DNA of 64,000 nt from Hyphomonadaceae bacterium. GTDB taxonomy: Bacteria; Pseudomonadota; Alphaproteobacteria; Caulobacterales; Hyphomonadaceae. Under the pieces are notes generated by a model. That model saw only the letters and a program-made list of their open reading frames with translations. It had not been told where the DNA came from and ran no database searches. Made by a program: the position numbers and the translations under genes. Location of the stretch: contig JALHLU010000008.1 of assembly GCA_022844345.1 (NCBI GenBank), forward strand, positions 62,001 to 126,000, in the 5' to 3' direction. Within the stretch, counting starts at the first letter, position 1; every line of letters begins with the position of its first letter. Shown here one piece after another: positions 8,279 through 17,549 of this stretch.

Positions 8279-9412
8279 CTACTTCGCCTTCTTGGCGGCG
8301 CTCGCTTCGCCTTCGCCCGGCTTGGGCTTGCGCCTGCGGATCCGCAGCGCGTAGCGCAGCCGCGCCAGTTTCTTCCAGAAACGCCGGCGCTCGGGCACGG
8401 GCAGGGGCTCCAGATTGTTGACGAACTGCTCCGCGCAGGCGCGCCAGGAGTAGGTCTCGGCATACGCCCGCGTCGTCTCGCGCGAACAGGCCAGCGCTTC
8501 GTGGCACGCCTTGGCGAGATCATCGTTCACGGCGCCCGCGCCCGTTCCGGGGATCAGGTCGCGCGGCCCCGGCACATTGAAGCCGGCCACAGGCGTGCCC
8601 GCCGCCATCGCTTCGAGGATCACGAGGCCGAACGTATCGGTCAGGCTCGGGAAGACGAAGCAGTCGGCGTTGGCGAAACAGGCCGCCAACTCCTCGCCCT
8701 GCTTAACACCCAGGAAGTGAGCGTCGGTGTGCTTGGCCTTGAGCGATTCCAGCTGCGGCCCGTCGCCGACGACCACCTTAGTGCCCGGCAGGTCGGTTTC
8801 GAGGAAGGCCGCGATGTTCTTCTCCACGGCGACACGGCCAACATTCAGCCAGATCGGTCCCTTCATCCCCTTGAAGGGCCCGCGGTCATCCATGCGTTTC
8901 GATGGATGGAACAGATCCGTATCGACGCCGCGCGACCACGGGATAATGTTCTTGAACTTCTGCGCCGCCAGCTCGTCGCGCATGGAAGCGGTCGCCACCA
9001 TCACGCGGCCAGAATACTTGTGGAACTCGCGCACATACTGATAGCCCGCCCAGGTCGGGACAAAGCAGAACCGCGCCGAAATGTATTCCGGGAAGCGCGT
9101 GTGATACGCGGTGGTGTAGGGAAACTTGTGGCGCAGACAGACCGCGCGCGCCGCCCAGCCCAGCGGGCCTTCCGTCGCGATGTGCACGGCGTCCGGCGCG
9201 AATTCGAGAAAGCGCTCCTCGATCACCTTCTTGGCCCCGAAGGCGAGCTTGATCTCCGAATAGGTCGGCAGGGGGATCGTCTTGAACCCGTTCGGCGATA
9301 CGATGTCCCAGGTGTGGCCCAGCTGCTCGCATTCAGCGATTACGCGTTTCATCGTGCGTACAACGCCATTGACCTGCGGGTCCCAGGCATCGGTTACAAG
9401 CATGATGCGCAT
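8279..9412 (-). CDS. Family 4 (GT-B) glycosyltransferase
   Basis: A 377-residue retaining glycosyltransferase with the two Rossmann-like domains of GT4. The N-terminal acceptor domain starts MRIMLVTDAWDPQVNGVV, including the glycine-containing first loop. The C-terminal nucleotide-sugar domain has LNVGRVAVEKN, FVFPSLTDTFGLVILEAMAAG with the EX7E motif, and GPRDLIPG. This N-terminus resembles the MgtA/SqdX-like branch that builds glycolipids such as mannosyl-diacylglycerol, so a cytoplasmic-membrane lipid glycosylation role is plausible but not shown. The C-terminal 40 residues are strongly basic, consistent with membrane association. It is convergent with the M16 gene and stands alone. Confidence 0.88.
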   Translation of the reverse strand: MRIMLVTDAWDPQVNGVVRTMKRVIAECEQLGHTWDIVSPNGFKTIPLPTYSEIKLAFGAKKVIEERFLEFAPDAVHIATEGPLGWAARAVCLRHKFPYTTAYHTRFPEYISARFCFVPTWAGYQYVREFHKYSGRVMVATASMRDELAAQKFKNIIPWSRGVDTDLFHPSKRMDDRGPFKGMKGPIWLNVGRVAVEKNIAAFLETDLPGTKVVVGDGPQLESLKAKHTDAHFLGVKQGEELAACFANADCFVFPSLTDTFGLVILEAMAAGTPVAGFNVPGPRDLIPGTGAGAVNDDLAKACHEALACSRETTRAYAETYSWRACAEQFVNNLEPLPVPERRRFWKKLARLRYALRIRRRKPKPGEGEASAAKKAK

Positions 9413-9531
9413 GGTGCGGGCGCGAATCCTCTTTGGGGCCGGTCGCCGGCCGCCGCCTGATTACGGTCCGGGACGGGCTACGTCCATGGCTGGTTCAAAT
9501 AAGGGCTGGGCCTGCCGGGGCTAAGGGAGAA

Positions 9532-9903
9532 TCAAGGCAGGCGTAAGGGCGCCTCGAACCGCTCTCCAGCGCGGGTTTCGGCCCGCAGGGGTTTTTCCGA
9601 TAAGGCTGGAAACAGGGCTTTGACCTGGCCAAACAGGCGTGCGGCATCCGCATCGGTCCGGGTCGCGACGCACAGCGTGATCTCACCCTCGCGGCCCCAG
9701 CGCTCCCGGGCGATTTCTGCAACGCCCTTGTCGCCGGCAAGCAGCGCATCGACCTTTTGGAGCACGGCATGGTCGATGCCCGTGCCGATGCTGGCAAATT
9801 CCACCTTGAGATCACACCCACCCTCTGGCGGCGCCGCATCGGGCGCGGGGGGCGCAACGCAGCCGGCAAGCGCAAGCGCGAGGAAGGCGGATCGAAGCAT
9901 CAT
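9532..9903 (-). CDS. Small putative lipoprotein
   Basis: A 123-residue protein with signal MMLRSAFLALALAGC and lipobox LAGC, so C15 is the predicted lipidation site. A short Pro/Ala-rich linker follows, then a compact domain with a second cysteine in GGCDLKVEF and a third in ITLCVATRTDADA. No family was recognised. It is transcribed divergently from putA, from which it is separated by about 90 nt containing a dyad. Confidence 0.7.
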   Translation of the reverse strand: MMLRSAFLALALAGCVAPPAPDAAPPEGGCDLKVEFASIGTGIDHAVLQKVDALLAGDKGVAEIARERWGREGEITLCVATRTDADAARLFGQVKALFPALSEKPLRAETRAGERFEAPLRLP

Positions 9904-9943
9904 CTTGCTGAGGTGGCCCCATGGCGAAGAGTTTCAAGTTGAT

Positions 9944-9961
9944 CCGGTGCGGCTGCACCGG
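9944..9961. promoter_or_regulatory. Perfect dyad upstream of putA
   Basis: CCGGTGC and GCACCGG flank a GGCT spacer. The 18-nt dyad lies between the divergent lipoprotein and putA genes. It could be a regulator site or an mRNA hairpin near the putA start. Confidence 0.35.
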
Positions 9962-9993
9962 CAGATATGCCTCTCCTGACAAGAGTTCCGCAC

Positions 9994-12900
9994 ATGCCGC
10001 AAGCCAAGTCTTCGAACCTGCAGTCGCCAGACATGCTGGACCGGGAAAAATACGAGGACGAGGCCAGCCGCATCGCGGAGCTGTTGGCGAACCCGGCGCT
10101 GGACGCGGTCGAACGCCGCGCCGCCGCCACGGCCGCGCGTGATATCGTGCTGAAGGCGCGGGCGGAGACCCAGAACACTGGCGTCATGGAAAGCTTCCTC
10201 GAGGAGTTCGGCCTGTCGAACCCCGAGGGCCTTGCCCTCATGTGTCTCGCCGAAGCGCTGCTGCGCGTGCCCGATGCGGATACCGCCGATGCGCTGATCG
10301 CGGAGAAGATCACCTCGGGCGACTGGGGCGATCACAATGGCAAGTCGGACTCTCTGCTGGTGAACGCCTCCACCTGGGGCCTGATGCTGACGGGCCGCAT
10401 CGTGCGCCCGCCCGAAGACGCAACCGAGAATCCCGGCGGGTTCATGTCGCGCATGGTGCGCCAGGCCGGGGAGCCGGTGATCCGCGCCGCAATGATGCAG
10501 GCCATGCGCATCATGGGCGGGCAGTTCGTGATGGGGCGCACGATTGAAGAGGCGCTCAAGCGCGGCCAGCGCAATGTGAAGAAGGGCGAGGCTGCTTCCC
10601 ACTCCTTCGACATGCTGGGCGAGGGTGCGCGGACAACGGCCGACGCCCGCCGCTATTTCGACAGCTACGCCAACGCCATCGGCGCGGTCGGTAAGGCGAA
10701 GACCGGATCATCACCCGAAAACTCAGACGGCATCTCGGTGAAACTGTCCGCGCTGCACCCGGCCTATCGCGCCGTGCAGGGCGAACGCATCCATCGCGAA
10801 CTTTATCCCATGGTCGCCGAGCTCGCGAAGCTGGCCGCCACTCACAACATCAACTTCACGCTCGACGCCGAAGAGGCCGATCGCCTCGCCCTGTCGCTGT
10901 CGCTGCTCGAACGCCTCTGCCGCGAAACAGACACCGCGAAATGGACGGGCCTTGGCCTCGCCGTGCAAGCCTACCAGAAGCGCGGGCAGGCCACGGTCGG
11001 TTGGCTGGCCGATCTCGCCCGCGAGACCAATCGCCGCCTGATGGTCCGCCTCGTCAAGGGCGCCTACTGGGACTCGGAAATCAAACGCGCGCAGGTTGAT
11101 GGCCAGCCCGACTATCCGGTGTTCACCACCAAGCAGGCGACCGACGTCTCCTATCTCACCTGCGCCGACGCTCTGCTGCGCACGGGCCCATCGATCTACG
11201 CCCAGTTCGCCACGCACAACGCCCACTCGCTGGCCTCCATCGAACTGATGGCCAAACGCGCCGGCCGCAATGACTACGAGTTCCAGCGCCTGCACGGCAT
11301 GGGCGGCCCGCTCTACAAGGCGGCCGGGCGCGAGCGCTCCGTCCGCATCTACGCCCCCGTCGGCGCGCACCAGGACCTGCTGCCCTATCTCGTCCGCCGC
11401 CTGCTCGAGAACGGCGCCAACACCTCCTTCGTCCACTCATTCCTCGATGGCGATGTCCCCGCCGAACGCATCGCTACCGATCCCTACGCGCTGCTGTCAG
11501 CGGCCCCCGCGCGCCATCCGCGCATCCCGCCGCCGCCGAAGCTCTACGGCCCCGCACGCACCAATTCGAGCGGCCTCGACTACAGCCAGAAAGCCGTGCG
11601 CGATCGCGTCCACGAGGCTGTCGCGAAGCTGGATGCTGCCGGGCCGTTTACCGTTGCGTCGCTCTCAGCCGGGGACATGTATCGCGGCGGCGAGAGGTGC
11701 GACCCGATCCATGCGCCAGCAGACAGCGGACGTGAAATCGGCGGCGTGTTCAACGCATCGCGCGATATCATAGACCGGGCTTATGTTGCCGCTGCCGCAT
11801 ACCAGCCCGAATGGAACGCCATGGGCGGAGCCAAGCGTGCAGAAATCCTCGAAGCCATGGCCAACGCCATGGAGCGTGACTCGGATCGTCTCATCGCCAT
11901 CCTCGCGCGCGAAGGCGGCAAGACGCTAGATGACTGCATCGCTGAGGTCCGCGAAGCGGTGGACTTCTGCCGCTACTATGCGCTCGACGCCGAACAGAAA
12001 TTCCGTGGCGTGGAAACGCTGCCGGGCCCGGCCGGCGAAACCAACGGTCTCGAGATGATGGGCCGCGGCGTCTTCGTGTGCATTTCCCCGTGGAATTTCC
12101 CGCTCGCCATCTTCACGGGCCAGATCGCAGGCGCGCTGGCGGCCGGCAACACCGTCATCGCCAAGCCGGCCGAACAGACGCCGCTGATCGCGGCCGAAGC
12201 CGTGAAGCTGTTTTACGCAGCTGGCCTGCCCGGAAACGCACTGCATCTCGTATTCGGCGCGGGCGAAGTGGGCGGATGGCTGACCAGCCATCCCAGCTGC
12301 GCCGGCGTTGCTTTCACAGGTTCCACGGAGGTCGCGCGCATCATCAACCGCACGCTCGCCGCCAAGGATGGCCCCATCGTGCCGCTGATCGCCGAGACCG
12401 GCGGCCTCAACGCCATGTTCTGCGACACCACCGCGCTGCGCGAGCAGGTGGTCGACGATGTTGTAATGTCCGCCTTCCGTTCGGCGGGCCAGCGTTGTTC
12501 GGCCCTGCGCGTCCTATTCCTGCCGCACGAAACGGCAGACGAGACCATCGCCATGATAAAGGGGGCGATGGAGGTCCTGGTCATCGGTGATCCCGCCGAC
12601 GCCGCAACCGATATCGGTCCGATCATAGACGCCGAAGCGCGCGGGCTTCTGGGCGCACATCTCGAACGCATGCGGTCTGTCGCGAAAGTCTGGCAGCGCG
12701 ATATCGGCGCGCTGCGCGAGAAGGGCGCGTTCTTCGGCCCGGCCATCGTGGAGCTGCAATCCATCGACCAGCTGGACCGCGAGGTCTTCGGCCCAGTGCT
12801 CCACATCGTCCGTTACGATCCCGATGACATCGAAACCGTCGGCGGCGCGCTCTCGGCCAAGGGCTATGGCCTCACGCTTGGCGTGCACTCGCGGCTGGAG

Positions 12901-13125
12901 GGCTTTGCCGACAAGGTGAAGGCGCATGTCCGCGCCGGCAATGTCTATATCAACCGCTCGATCATCGGCGCTGTCGTCGGCGTCCAGCCCTTCGGCGGCT
13001 CGGGCCTCTCAGGCACGGGCCCAAAGGCGGGCGGCCCGCACTATGTCGCTCGCTTCGCAACCGAACGCGCGATCACGGTGAACATCGCCGCACAGGGCGG
13101 CGATCCGACGCTGCTGAACTTGTAA
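9994..13125 (+). CDS. putA: Bifunctional proline dehydrogenase / L-glutamate-gamma-semialdehyde dehydrogenase
   Basis: PutA oxidises proline to glutamate in two steps: an FAD proline dehydrogenase passing electrons to quinone, and an NAD aldehyde dehydrogenase. With the start at 9994 it has 1043 residues. The ProDH barrel shows LVKGAYWDSEIKRAQ, FATHNAHS and EFQRLHGM. The ALDH half shows SPWNFPLAIFTGQ, the general base E801 in AETGG, and the nucleophile C835 in GQRCS. There is no N-terminal ribbon-helix-helix, so unlike E. coli PutA it cannot repress its own gene by that route. Start choice: 9994 has AAGAG about 9 nt upstream, whereas the in-frame ATG at 9967 lies 5 nt after a hairpin and has no Shine-Dalgarno. 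No proline transporter is adjacent. Confidence 0.93.
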   Translation: MPQAKSSNLQSPDMLDREKYEDEASRIAELLANPALDAVERRAAATAARDIVLKARAETQNTGVMESFLEEFGLSNPEGLALMCLAEALLRVPDADTADALIAEKITSGDWGDHNGKSDSLLVNASTWGLMLTGRIVRPPEDATENPGGFMSRMVRQAGEPVIRAAMMQAMRIMGGQFVMGRTIEEALKRGQRNVKKGEAASHSFDMLGEGARTTADARRYFDSYANAIGAVGKAKTGSSPENSDGISVKLSALHPAYRAVQGERIHRELYPMVAELAKLAATHNINFTLDAEEADRLALSLSLLERLCRETDTAKWTGLGLAVQAYQKRGQATVGWLADLARETNRRLMVRLVKGAYWDSEIKRAQVDGQPDYPVFTTKQATDVSYLTCADALLRTGPSIYAQFATHNAHSLASIELMAKRAGRNDYEFQRLHGMGGPLYKAAGRERSVRIYAPVGAHQDLLPYLVRRLLENGANTSFVHSFLDGDVPAERIATDPYALLSAAPARHPRIPPPPKLYGPARTNSSGLDYSQKAVRDRVHEAVAKLDAAGPFTVASLSAGDMYRGGERCDPIHAPADSGREIGGVFNASRDIIDRAYVAAAAYQPEWNAMGGAKRAEILEAMANAMERDSDRLIAILAREGGKTLDDCIAEVREAVDFCRYYALDAEQKFRGVETLPGPAGETNGLEMMGRGVFVCISPWNFPLAIFTGQIAGALAAGNTVIAKPAEQTPLIAAEAVKLFYAAGLPGNALHLVFGAGEVGGWLTSHPSCAGVAFTGSTEVARIINRTLAAKDGPIVPLIAETGGLNAMFCDTTALREQVVDDVVMSAFRSAGQRCSALRVLFLPHETADETIAMIKGAMEVLVIGDPADAATDIGPIIDAEARGLLGAHLERMRSVAKVWQRDIGALREKGAFFGPAIVELQSIDQLDREVFGPVLHIVRYDPDDIETVGGALSAKGYGLTLGVHSRLEGFADKVKAHVRAGNVYINRSIIGAVVGVQPFGGSGLSGTGPKAGGPHYVARFATERAITVNIAAQGGDPTLLNL

Positions 13126-13390
13126 CGAGATGGAAATTCTCGGCTTCCCGGCGCCAGAAGGCGTTGCAGCGGCTAGGTACGTGCTGCCGGAAAAAGATAT
13201 CCTGCAATAATGCCGATTCTCATGCACCTGCCCCAAGGCAATTTTTTGGGGTGGCCAGACCCGTCAATACATCGCAGGAAGGAATCAGGGTCGCGCGCGG
13301 GGCTATCGGAGTTCCCGACGTTGCCGGCAGTGAGGCCTGTTTCTCCAGACGGAGAGTAGGTTGTGTAGGGATACGGAGGAGTCTAGGGGG

Positions 13391-14452
13391 ATGCGGGTCA
13401 TCTTGCACATTGGTGCGCACAAGACCGGTACATCGTCCATCCAGGCGACGATGACGCAATCGGACGATGCGCTTGCCAGCGCCGGCGTGATCTATCCGCG
13501 ATGCTGCTGGTTTGATGCGGCTCACCACCGCCTCGGTTATGCGATGAAGAAAAAGGTCGATCCCCGCCAAGGCGATCTTCCCGTTCTCGCCGACGAACTC
13601 GCCCAGCTTTCCGGCGCGCTCGCTGCCTCGAATGCGCGCACCGCCCTGATCTCCAGCGAGGAGATGTTCACGGCGCCGATGCAGTCGATCAGCGCGCTTG
13701 CCGAAACGCTCAAGGGTCATGATGTCGAGGTCGTGGCGTTTGTCCGCCGTCCGGACGTGCTGTTTGAATCCGCCTTCAACCAGCGCCTCAAGCAGGTCTA
13801 CCGCGACTTCGAAAAAGAGGCGAACGCCGACTACCACATCGAGGACTACACCGAGAATCCCGCCCTGATCATTCCCGACATCGACTACTATCGCTTCGTC
13901 TCGCGCTGGTCGGGTCCTTTCGGCCAGGCGAGCATCCGGCTTGTCCAGTACGAGTTGCAGGATGCTGTCGCCGCGATGGCCTCAATCATCGGCATCGATC
14001 GCGCACAGCTGGCGAACGGCGCCAGCAGCGAAAACCCCCGCGCGTCGGAAAAGCTCGTCACCCTGATGCGGCTGGCGCGTGCGGTTGGCGCGTCCGTCGA
14101 TACCCAGGAGCGGTTGCGCGATATCGCCTTGTCCCGTTTTCCCCACGAAGCGGGCTCAGGCCTGCTCGATCCGACCGAGCGCCGCTTCATCCTGAAGAAG
14201 TTCCGGCAGGGCAATGAGGCGCTGTTCAATACCTATCTGGGTCAGTCCAGTCCGTACGACCCGGGACAGATCGATTTCGGCGCGGAGTATGACGGCGGAA
14301 AGGAAACGCTGCGCATGCGCGACCTGATGCGCCTCGTCGTCGAGCTGATCGAAAACCAGCCCCGCTGCGCCGATTCACTCCCGGCCGCGCCTGTCGAACA
14401 GCAAAGCCTTCCCGCCGAAAGCCCCCCTGCCGAAAGCCTTCCCGCCGCCTGA
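13391..14452 (+). CDS. Sulfotransferase-like P-loop protein
   Basis: A 353-residue protein starting MRVILHIGAHKTGTSSIQ, a good match to the 5'-phosphosulfate-binding loop of PAPS-dependent sulfotransferases and related P-loop proteins. VVAFVRRPDVLFESAFNQ around residue 120 looks like the second (3'-phosphate) region, with RRP and a serine. The acceptor is unknown; bacterial relatives are often tied to surface polysaccharides, but no such cluster is here. The C-terminal 25 residues are a low-complexity tail with repeated LPAES/LPAA units. GGAG and AGGGGG precede the ATG at 13391; the more upstream start at 13361 lacks a site. It is convergent with the next gene, with only 19 nt between the ends. 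Confidence 0.7.
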   Translation: MRVILHIGAHKTGTSSIQATMTQSDDALASAGVIYPRCCWFDAAHHRLGYAMKKKVDPRQGDLPVLADELAQLSGALAASNARTALISSEEMFTAPMQSISALAETLKGHDVEVVAFVRRPDVLFESAFNQRLKQVYRDFEKEANADYHIEDYTENPALIIPDIDYYRFVSRWSGPFGQASIRLVQYELQDAVAAMASIIGIDRAQLANGASSENPRASEKLVTLMRLARAVGASVDTQERLRDIALSRFPHEAGSGLLDPTERRFILKKFRQGNEALFNTYLGQSSPYDPGQIDFGAEYDGGKETLRMRDLMRLVVELIENQPRCADSLPAAPVEQQSLPAESPPAESLPAA

Positions 14453-14471
14453 AGCGCAGGTCGGGCCGCGC

Positions 14472-15716
14472 CTAGCGTGGCGACAGCCGCCAGATCTCGC
14501 CATTGGCGTCGTCGGTGAGGATGTACAGAAGCCCGTCCGGCCCCTGCCGCACGTCGCGAATGCGCTTGCACTTGTCGCGCAGCAGCTTCTCCTCGCCCAC
14601 TACGCGCCCGTCCTGCACCTTCAGGCGCACAAGCTGCATCCCCGAAAGCCCGCCAGCGAACACATCGCCCTTCCATGCGGGAAACTTGTCTCCTGAATAG
14701 ATCGCCATGCCAGACAGCGCCACCGACGGCGTCCAGAAATAGACTGGCTGTTCCAGCCCGTCCTTCTGCGTCAGCCCGCCATTCAGAAGCTTGCCGTCAT
14801 TGTCGCGGCCATACGAGATCAGCGGGAAGCCATAGTTGCGGCCGGCGCGCACGATGTTCAGTTCGTCACCCCCGCGCGGTTCGTTCTCGATAGTCCACAG
14901 CTCTCCGGTTGTCGGATGCATCACCATGCCCTGCGGATCGCGGAAGCCGAGGGCCCAGATCGACGGATCGGCGGAATTCCACGGCACGAACGGATTGTCG
15001 CCCGGCACGGTCCCGTTCGGGTTGAGCCGCAGCACCTTGCCCTGCGGGCTCGCCATGTTCTGCACGGTCGCATAGGGCGTGATCACCTCCGCCGTGTGGA
15101 TGTAGAGGCGACTGTCGGCGCCCTGCGCGATCCGGCGCGGGATCATGCCCATCTGTTCCTTGAGGATGGTGTAGGCTTCAAGGCTCTTTTCATCGGCCGA
15201 TAGCTTCGCGCTGACGATGTATCCGGTCGGGCCCTTGCCCTCGGGCGTCGTGACAAAGGCGAGATAGAGCGTGCGGTTGCGCGCGAAGTCCTGGTCCAGC
15301 ACCACGTCATGCATGCCCAGCAGGCGGATCGCGTTCTTGATCGGCGGTGTGCCGCCTACGGCTGTCGATGTCTTGCCGTCCGCTGAAACAACCCGCAGGC
15401 CCTCGCCACGTATCGTCACCAGGAAATTGCCAGATGGCAGGAAAGCCAGCCCCCACGGGTTCGGCAGTCCGGACGCGACCACGTCCAGCGTGAAGTTGTC
15501 CGAGGCCGGCAGGCGCGGCGCCCGGGTCTGATCCGGATAGAGCGGGGCGGGACGATAGTCGTCGCCCGCATTGCGCGGCACGCCGCACGATTCAAGCGAA
15601 AGCTGGTCTTCCTCATAGGTCTTTGCGAGCTGTTCCGGCGTCGGTTTCGGCGCAATCTGCGCAAACGCCGGAAGCGCCAGCGCTGTGGCCGCGAACAGGA
15701 CAAGAAGGCGTTTCAT
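14472..15716 (-). CDS. Exported PQQ sugar dehydrogenase-like beta-propeller protein (catalytic His apparently missing)
   Basis: A 414-residue secreted six-bladed propeller of the soluble glucose dehydrogenase/sorbosone dehydrogenase type. Signal peptide at 1-19 (ending LPAFA). GLPNPWGLAFLPSGNFLVT at 83-101 and GFRDPQGM at 257-264, including R259 of the PQQ-binding RNPQG-like motif, mark the family. In soluble GDH the catalytic His sits four residues before the Arg of a SGRLxxGPD-like strand. Here the corresponding segment is GMIPRRIAQGADSRLYI with M191 at that place, so no His is seen. It may be a non-catalytic or divergent member. The alignment was made by eye, so the residue loss should be treated as provisional. 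Confidence 0.82.
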   Translation of the reverse strand: MKRLLVLFAATALALPAFAQIAPKPTPEQLAKTYEEDQLSLESCGVPRNAGDDYRPAPLYPDQTRAPRLPASDNFTLDVVASGLPNPWGLAFLPSGNFLVTIRGEGLRVVSADGKTSTAVGGTPPIKNAIRLLGMHDVVLDQDFARNRTLYLAFVTTPEGKGPTGYIVSAKLSADEKSLEAYTILKEQMGMIPRRIAQGADSRLYIHTAEVITPYATVQNMASPQGKVLRLNPNGTVPGDNPFVPWNSADPSIWALGFRDPQGMVMHPTTGELWTIENEPRGGDELNIVRAGRNYGFPLISYGRDNDGKLLNGGLTQKDGLEQPVYFWTPSVALSGMAIYSGDKFPAWKGDVFAGGLSGMQLVRLKVQDGRVVGEEKLLRDKCKRIRDVRQGPDGLLYILTDDANGEIWRLSPR

Positions 15717-15883
15717 GAGTATCTCCCCGCAGACAGATCTCTTGCGCCTGTCCGGACTATCTTCCGTTTTCTACCCCACGCTGCATCGCGCCGCACTTCA
15801 AGACTCATCAAAGCAGGACTAGAAGGAATCACTGGCATCACCCCGGCGCGTGCAGGGACTTGCCTCCGGGAAGGGCAAACCCC

Positions 15884-17206
15884 TTGGGCGATATACCCCC
15901 GCGTGGAACATCGGCCGTTGTCGAGGCTGACGCCGCCTACGACAAGTTCGTCCATGACAACCTGAAGCGGAACTATATCGGCCATTTCATGCACGGCATG
16001 CTGGGCATGACCGGCTTCCGGCTGGTCAACACGCCAACCTTCGTGCCCGCCTACCTTCACTCGATCTCGGGGTCTGATTTCTGGGTCGGCATCGGTACCA
16101 GCCTGCAGCAGCTCGGCAGCATCGTGTCCCCGATTGTCGGCGCCTCGCAGGTCGAACACCGCAAGAAGATCCTGCCCGTCTCCGTGACGCTGGGCCTGTT
16201 GATGCGGTTGCAGATCCTCGGCCTCGCCATTTCCGGCTGGTTCATGGCAGGGCCGCCCGCGCTGTTCTTTGCGCTGCTGTTCCTGTTCCTGCTCGGCCTG
16301 TTCCAGGGTCCACAGCGCGTGGCGTTCCAACTGCTTCTGGCGAAGGTCATTCCCATCCGCCTGCGCGGCCGGCTGCAGGCCTGGCGCAATCTCATCGGCG
16401 GCTTGATCGCAGCCCTGCTGTCGTACTTCGCCGGATCATGGCTCATCGCCAATCATGTCTGGGGCAATGGCTACGCCACCACCTTCTTCGTCTCCTTCGT
16501 GCTCACCAGCCTTGGTCTCACCGCCCTGCAGTTGATGATGCGTGAGCCAGAGCCGCCAACGGTGAGAGCGCGCACGCGCCTGCGCGAGCGGATGAAGGAT
16601 TTTCCGGCGCTCCTGCGCGAGGACAAGGGCTTCGCCTGGTTCATGGTGGCGCGCACCTTGGTGATGGGCTCGCGCATCAGCCAGCCCTTCTTGCCGATCT
16701 ATGCGGCGCATATTCTCGGCATATCGCATGAGTTGAGCCCGGAAGAGTTTGGCGTGATGCTGGCGGCGTTGTCAGTCGCCTACATGGGCGCCGACACGCT
16801 CACAAACCTCGTCTGGGGCTATCTGTCGGATCGCCAGGGCTTCCGCTCGACCTTCCTGCTCTCGACCGCGATCAACATCGCCGGCGTCGCCGCCATGATG
16901 CTGTGCACCTCCATCGAGACCTTCGCGATCGCGTTTCTTCTAATCGGGGCAGGGCAATCGGGCTTCCAGATGTCCACCACAAACATCGTGCTGGAATACG
17001 GCCACCCGCACGACGTGCCGATGCGCATGGCGCTCTCGAACACGGCCGAGGGAGCCGCGGGCGCCTTCGCCCCGCTTTTGGGCGCGGGGCTTGTCCTCCT
17101 TTGGGGGTATCAGTCGGCCTTCTGGGCAAGTGTTGCGACCATGGCCGCAGCTCTCGCCATCGCGATCTGGAAGATGGACGAGCCCCGCCGTTCGCGTGGC
17201 CGGTAA
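15884..17206 (+). CDS. Major facilitator superfamily transporter
   Basis: About 440 residues with roughly twelve hydrophobic segments, for example LGLLMRLQILGLAISGWF, ALFFALLFLFLLGLF and SAFWASVATMAAALAIAIW. A central cytoplasmic loop is rich in Arg and Glu (MMREPEPPTVRARTRLRERM). The conserved GYLSDRQGFRSTFL in the second half is the MFS loop 8-9 signature. Substrate is unknown. There is no usable ATG before the first helix. A TTG at 15884 has GGGAAGGG about 8 nt upstream and is preferred; a TTG at 15860 has its purine run too close. The gene is divergent from the propeller gene and convergent with a small gene whose end lies 1 nt away. Confidence 0.85.
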   Translation: MGDIPPRGTSAVVEADAAYDKFVHDNLKRNYIGHFMHGMLGMTGFRLVNTPTFVPAYLHSISGSDFWVGIGTSLQQLGSIVSPIVGASQVEHRKKILPVSVTLGLLMRLQILGLAISGWFMAGPPALFFALLFLFLLGLFQGPQRVAFQLLLAKVIPIRLRGRLQAWRNLIGGLIAALLSYFAGSWLIANHVWGNGYATTFFVSFVLTSLGLTALQLMMREPEPPTVRARTRLRERMKDFPALLREDKGFAWFMVARTLVMGSRISQPFLPIYAAHILGISHELSPEEFGVMLAALSVAYMGADTLTNLVWGYLSDRQGFRSTFLLSTAINIAGVAAMMLCTSIETFAIAFLLIGAGQSGFQMSTTNIVLEYGHPHDVPMRMALSNTAEGAAGAFAPLLGAGLVLLWGYQSAFWASVATMAAALAIAIWKMDEPRRSRGR

Positions 17207-17207
17207 A

Positions 17208-17384
17208 TCAGGCGTTGTCTCCCGGTTGGCGCGAGTACCGCTTGCGGTCCGCCTGCTCGAGAAAGTCCATCATTTCGGCCGCCGGGGTCTCGTCCACCGG
17301 GAAGGTCTCACGCAGGGGCTGCGCGAAGACGCGCGTCCAGCGCAGCACGCGGAGTCGGTTCGGGGGAGGCTGGACGTCGTTCAT
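17208..17384 (-). CDS. Small protein of unknown function (58 residues)
   Basis: The reading frame from ATG at 17384-17382 encodes a 58-residue acidic/basic soluble protein with a hydrophobic-charged pattern (TPAAEMMDFLEQADRKRYS). A GAG lies 8 nt upstream, a weak ribosome site. The ORF can be extended upstream, but the extension is Arg/Gly-rich, crosses the terminator of the next minus-strand gene and looks non-coding. No family recognised. Called because its composition is protein-like and it fills the gap exactly. Confidence 0.45.
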   Translation of the reverse strand: MNDVQPPPNRLRVLRWTRVFAQPLRETFPVDETPAAEMMDFLEQADRKRYSRQPGDNA

Positions 17385-17494
17385 GTTTGTCTCGCTGGCC
17401 GTGTCGAAGGCTCTTGCTGTACCCGGTAGACGTCTGGCGGCCCGCAAGGTTCCGACAGGCCCGGCACGCAGCGCCCAACCCGCGGCAAGTAACG

Positions 17495-17526
17495 AAAACG
17501 GCGCGATTCCTTCAGGAATCGCGCCG
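17495..17526 (-). terminator. Intrinsic terminator after the 95-residue secreted protein gene
   Basis: Perfect 12-bp arms CGGCGCGATTCC and GGAATCGCGCCG with a 4-nt TTCA loop; on the minus strand followed by TTTT. Strong match to a rho-independent terminator. Confidence 0.88.
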
Positions 17527-17549
17527 CTTAATGTCTTGACGACCAAAGC

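Noticed and set aside
13231-13251. CCCCAA/TTGGGG hairpin after putA as a terminator
   Set aside because: The stem is only 6 bp and the T-run lies in its loop and not after it, so it does not have terminator form.
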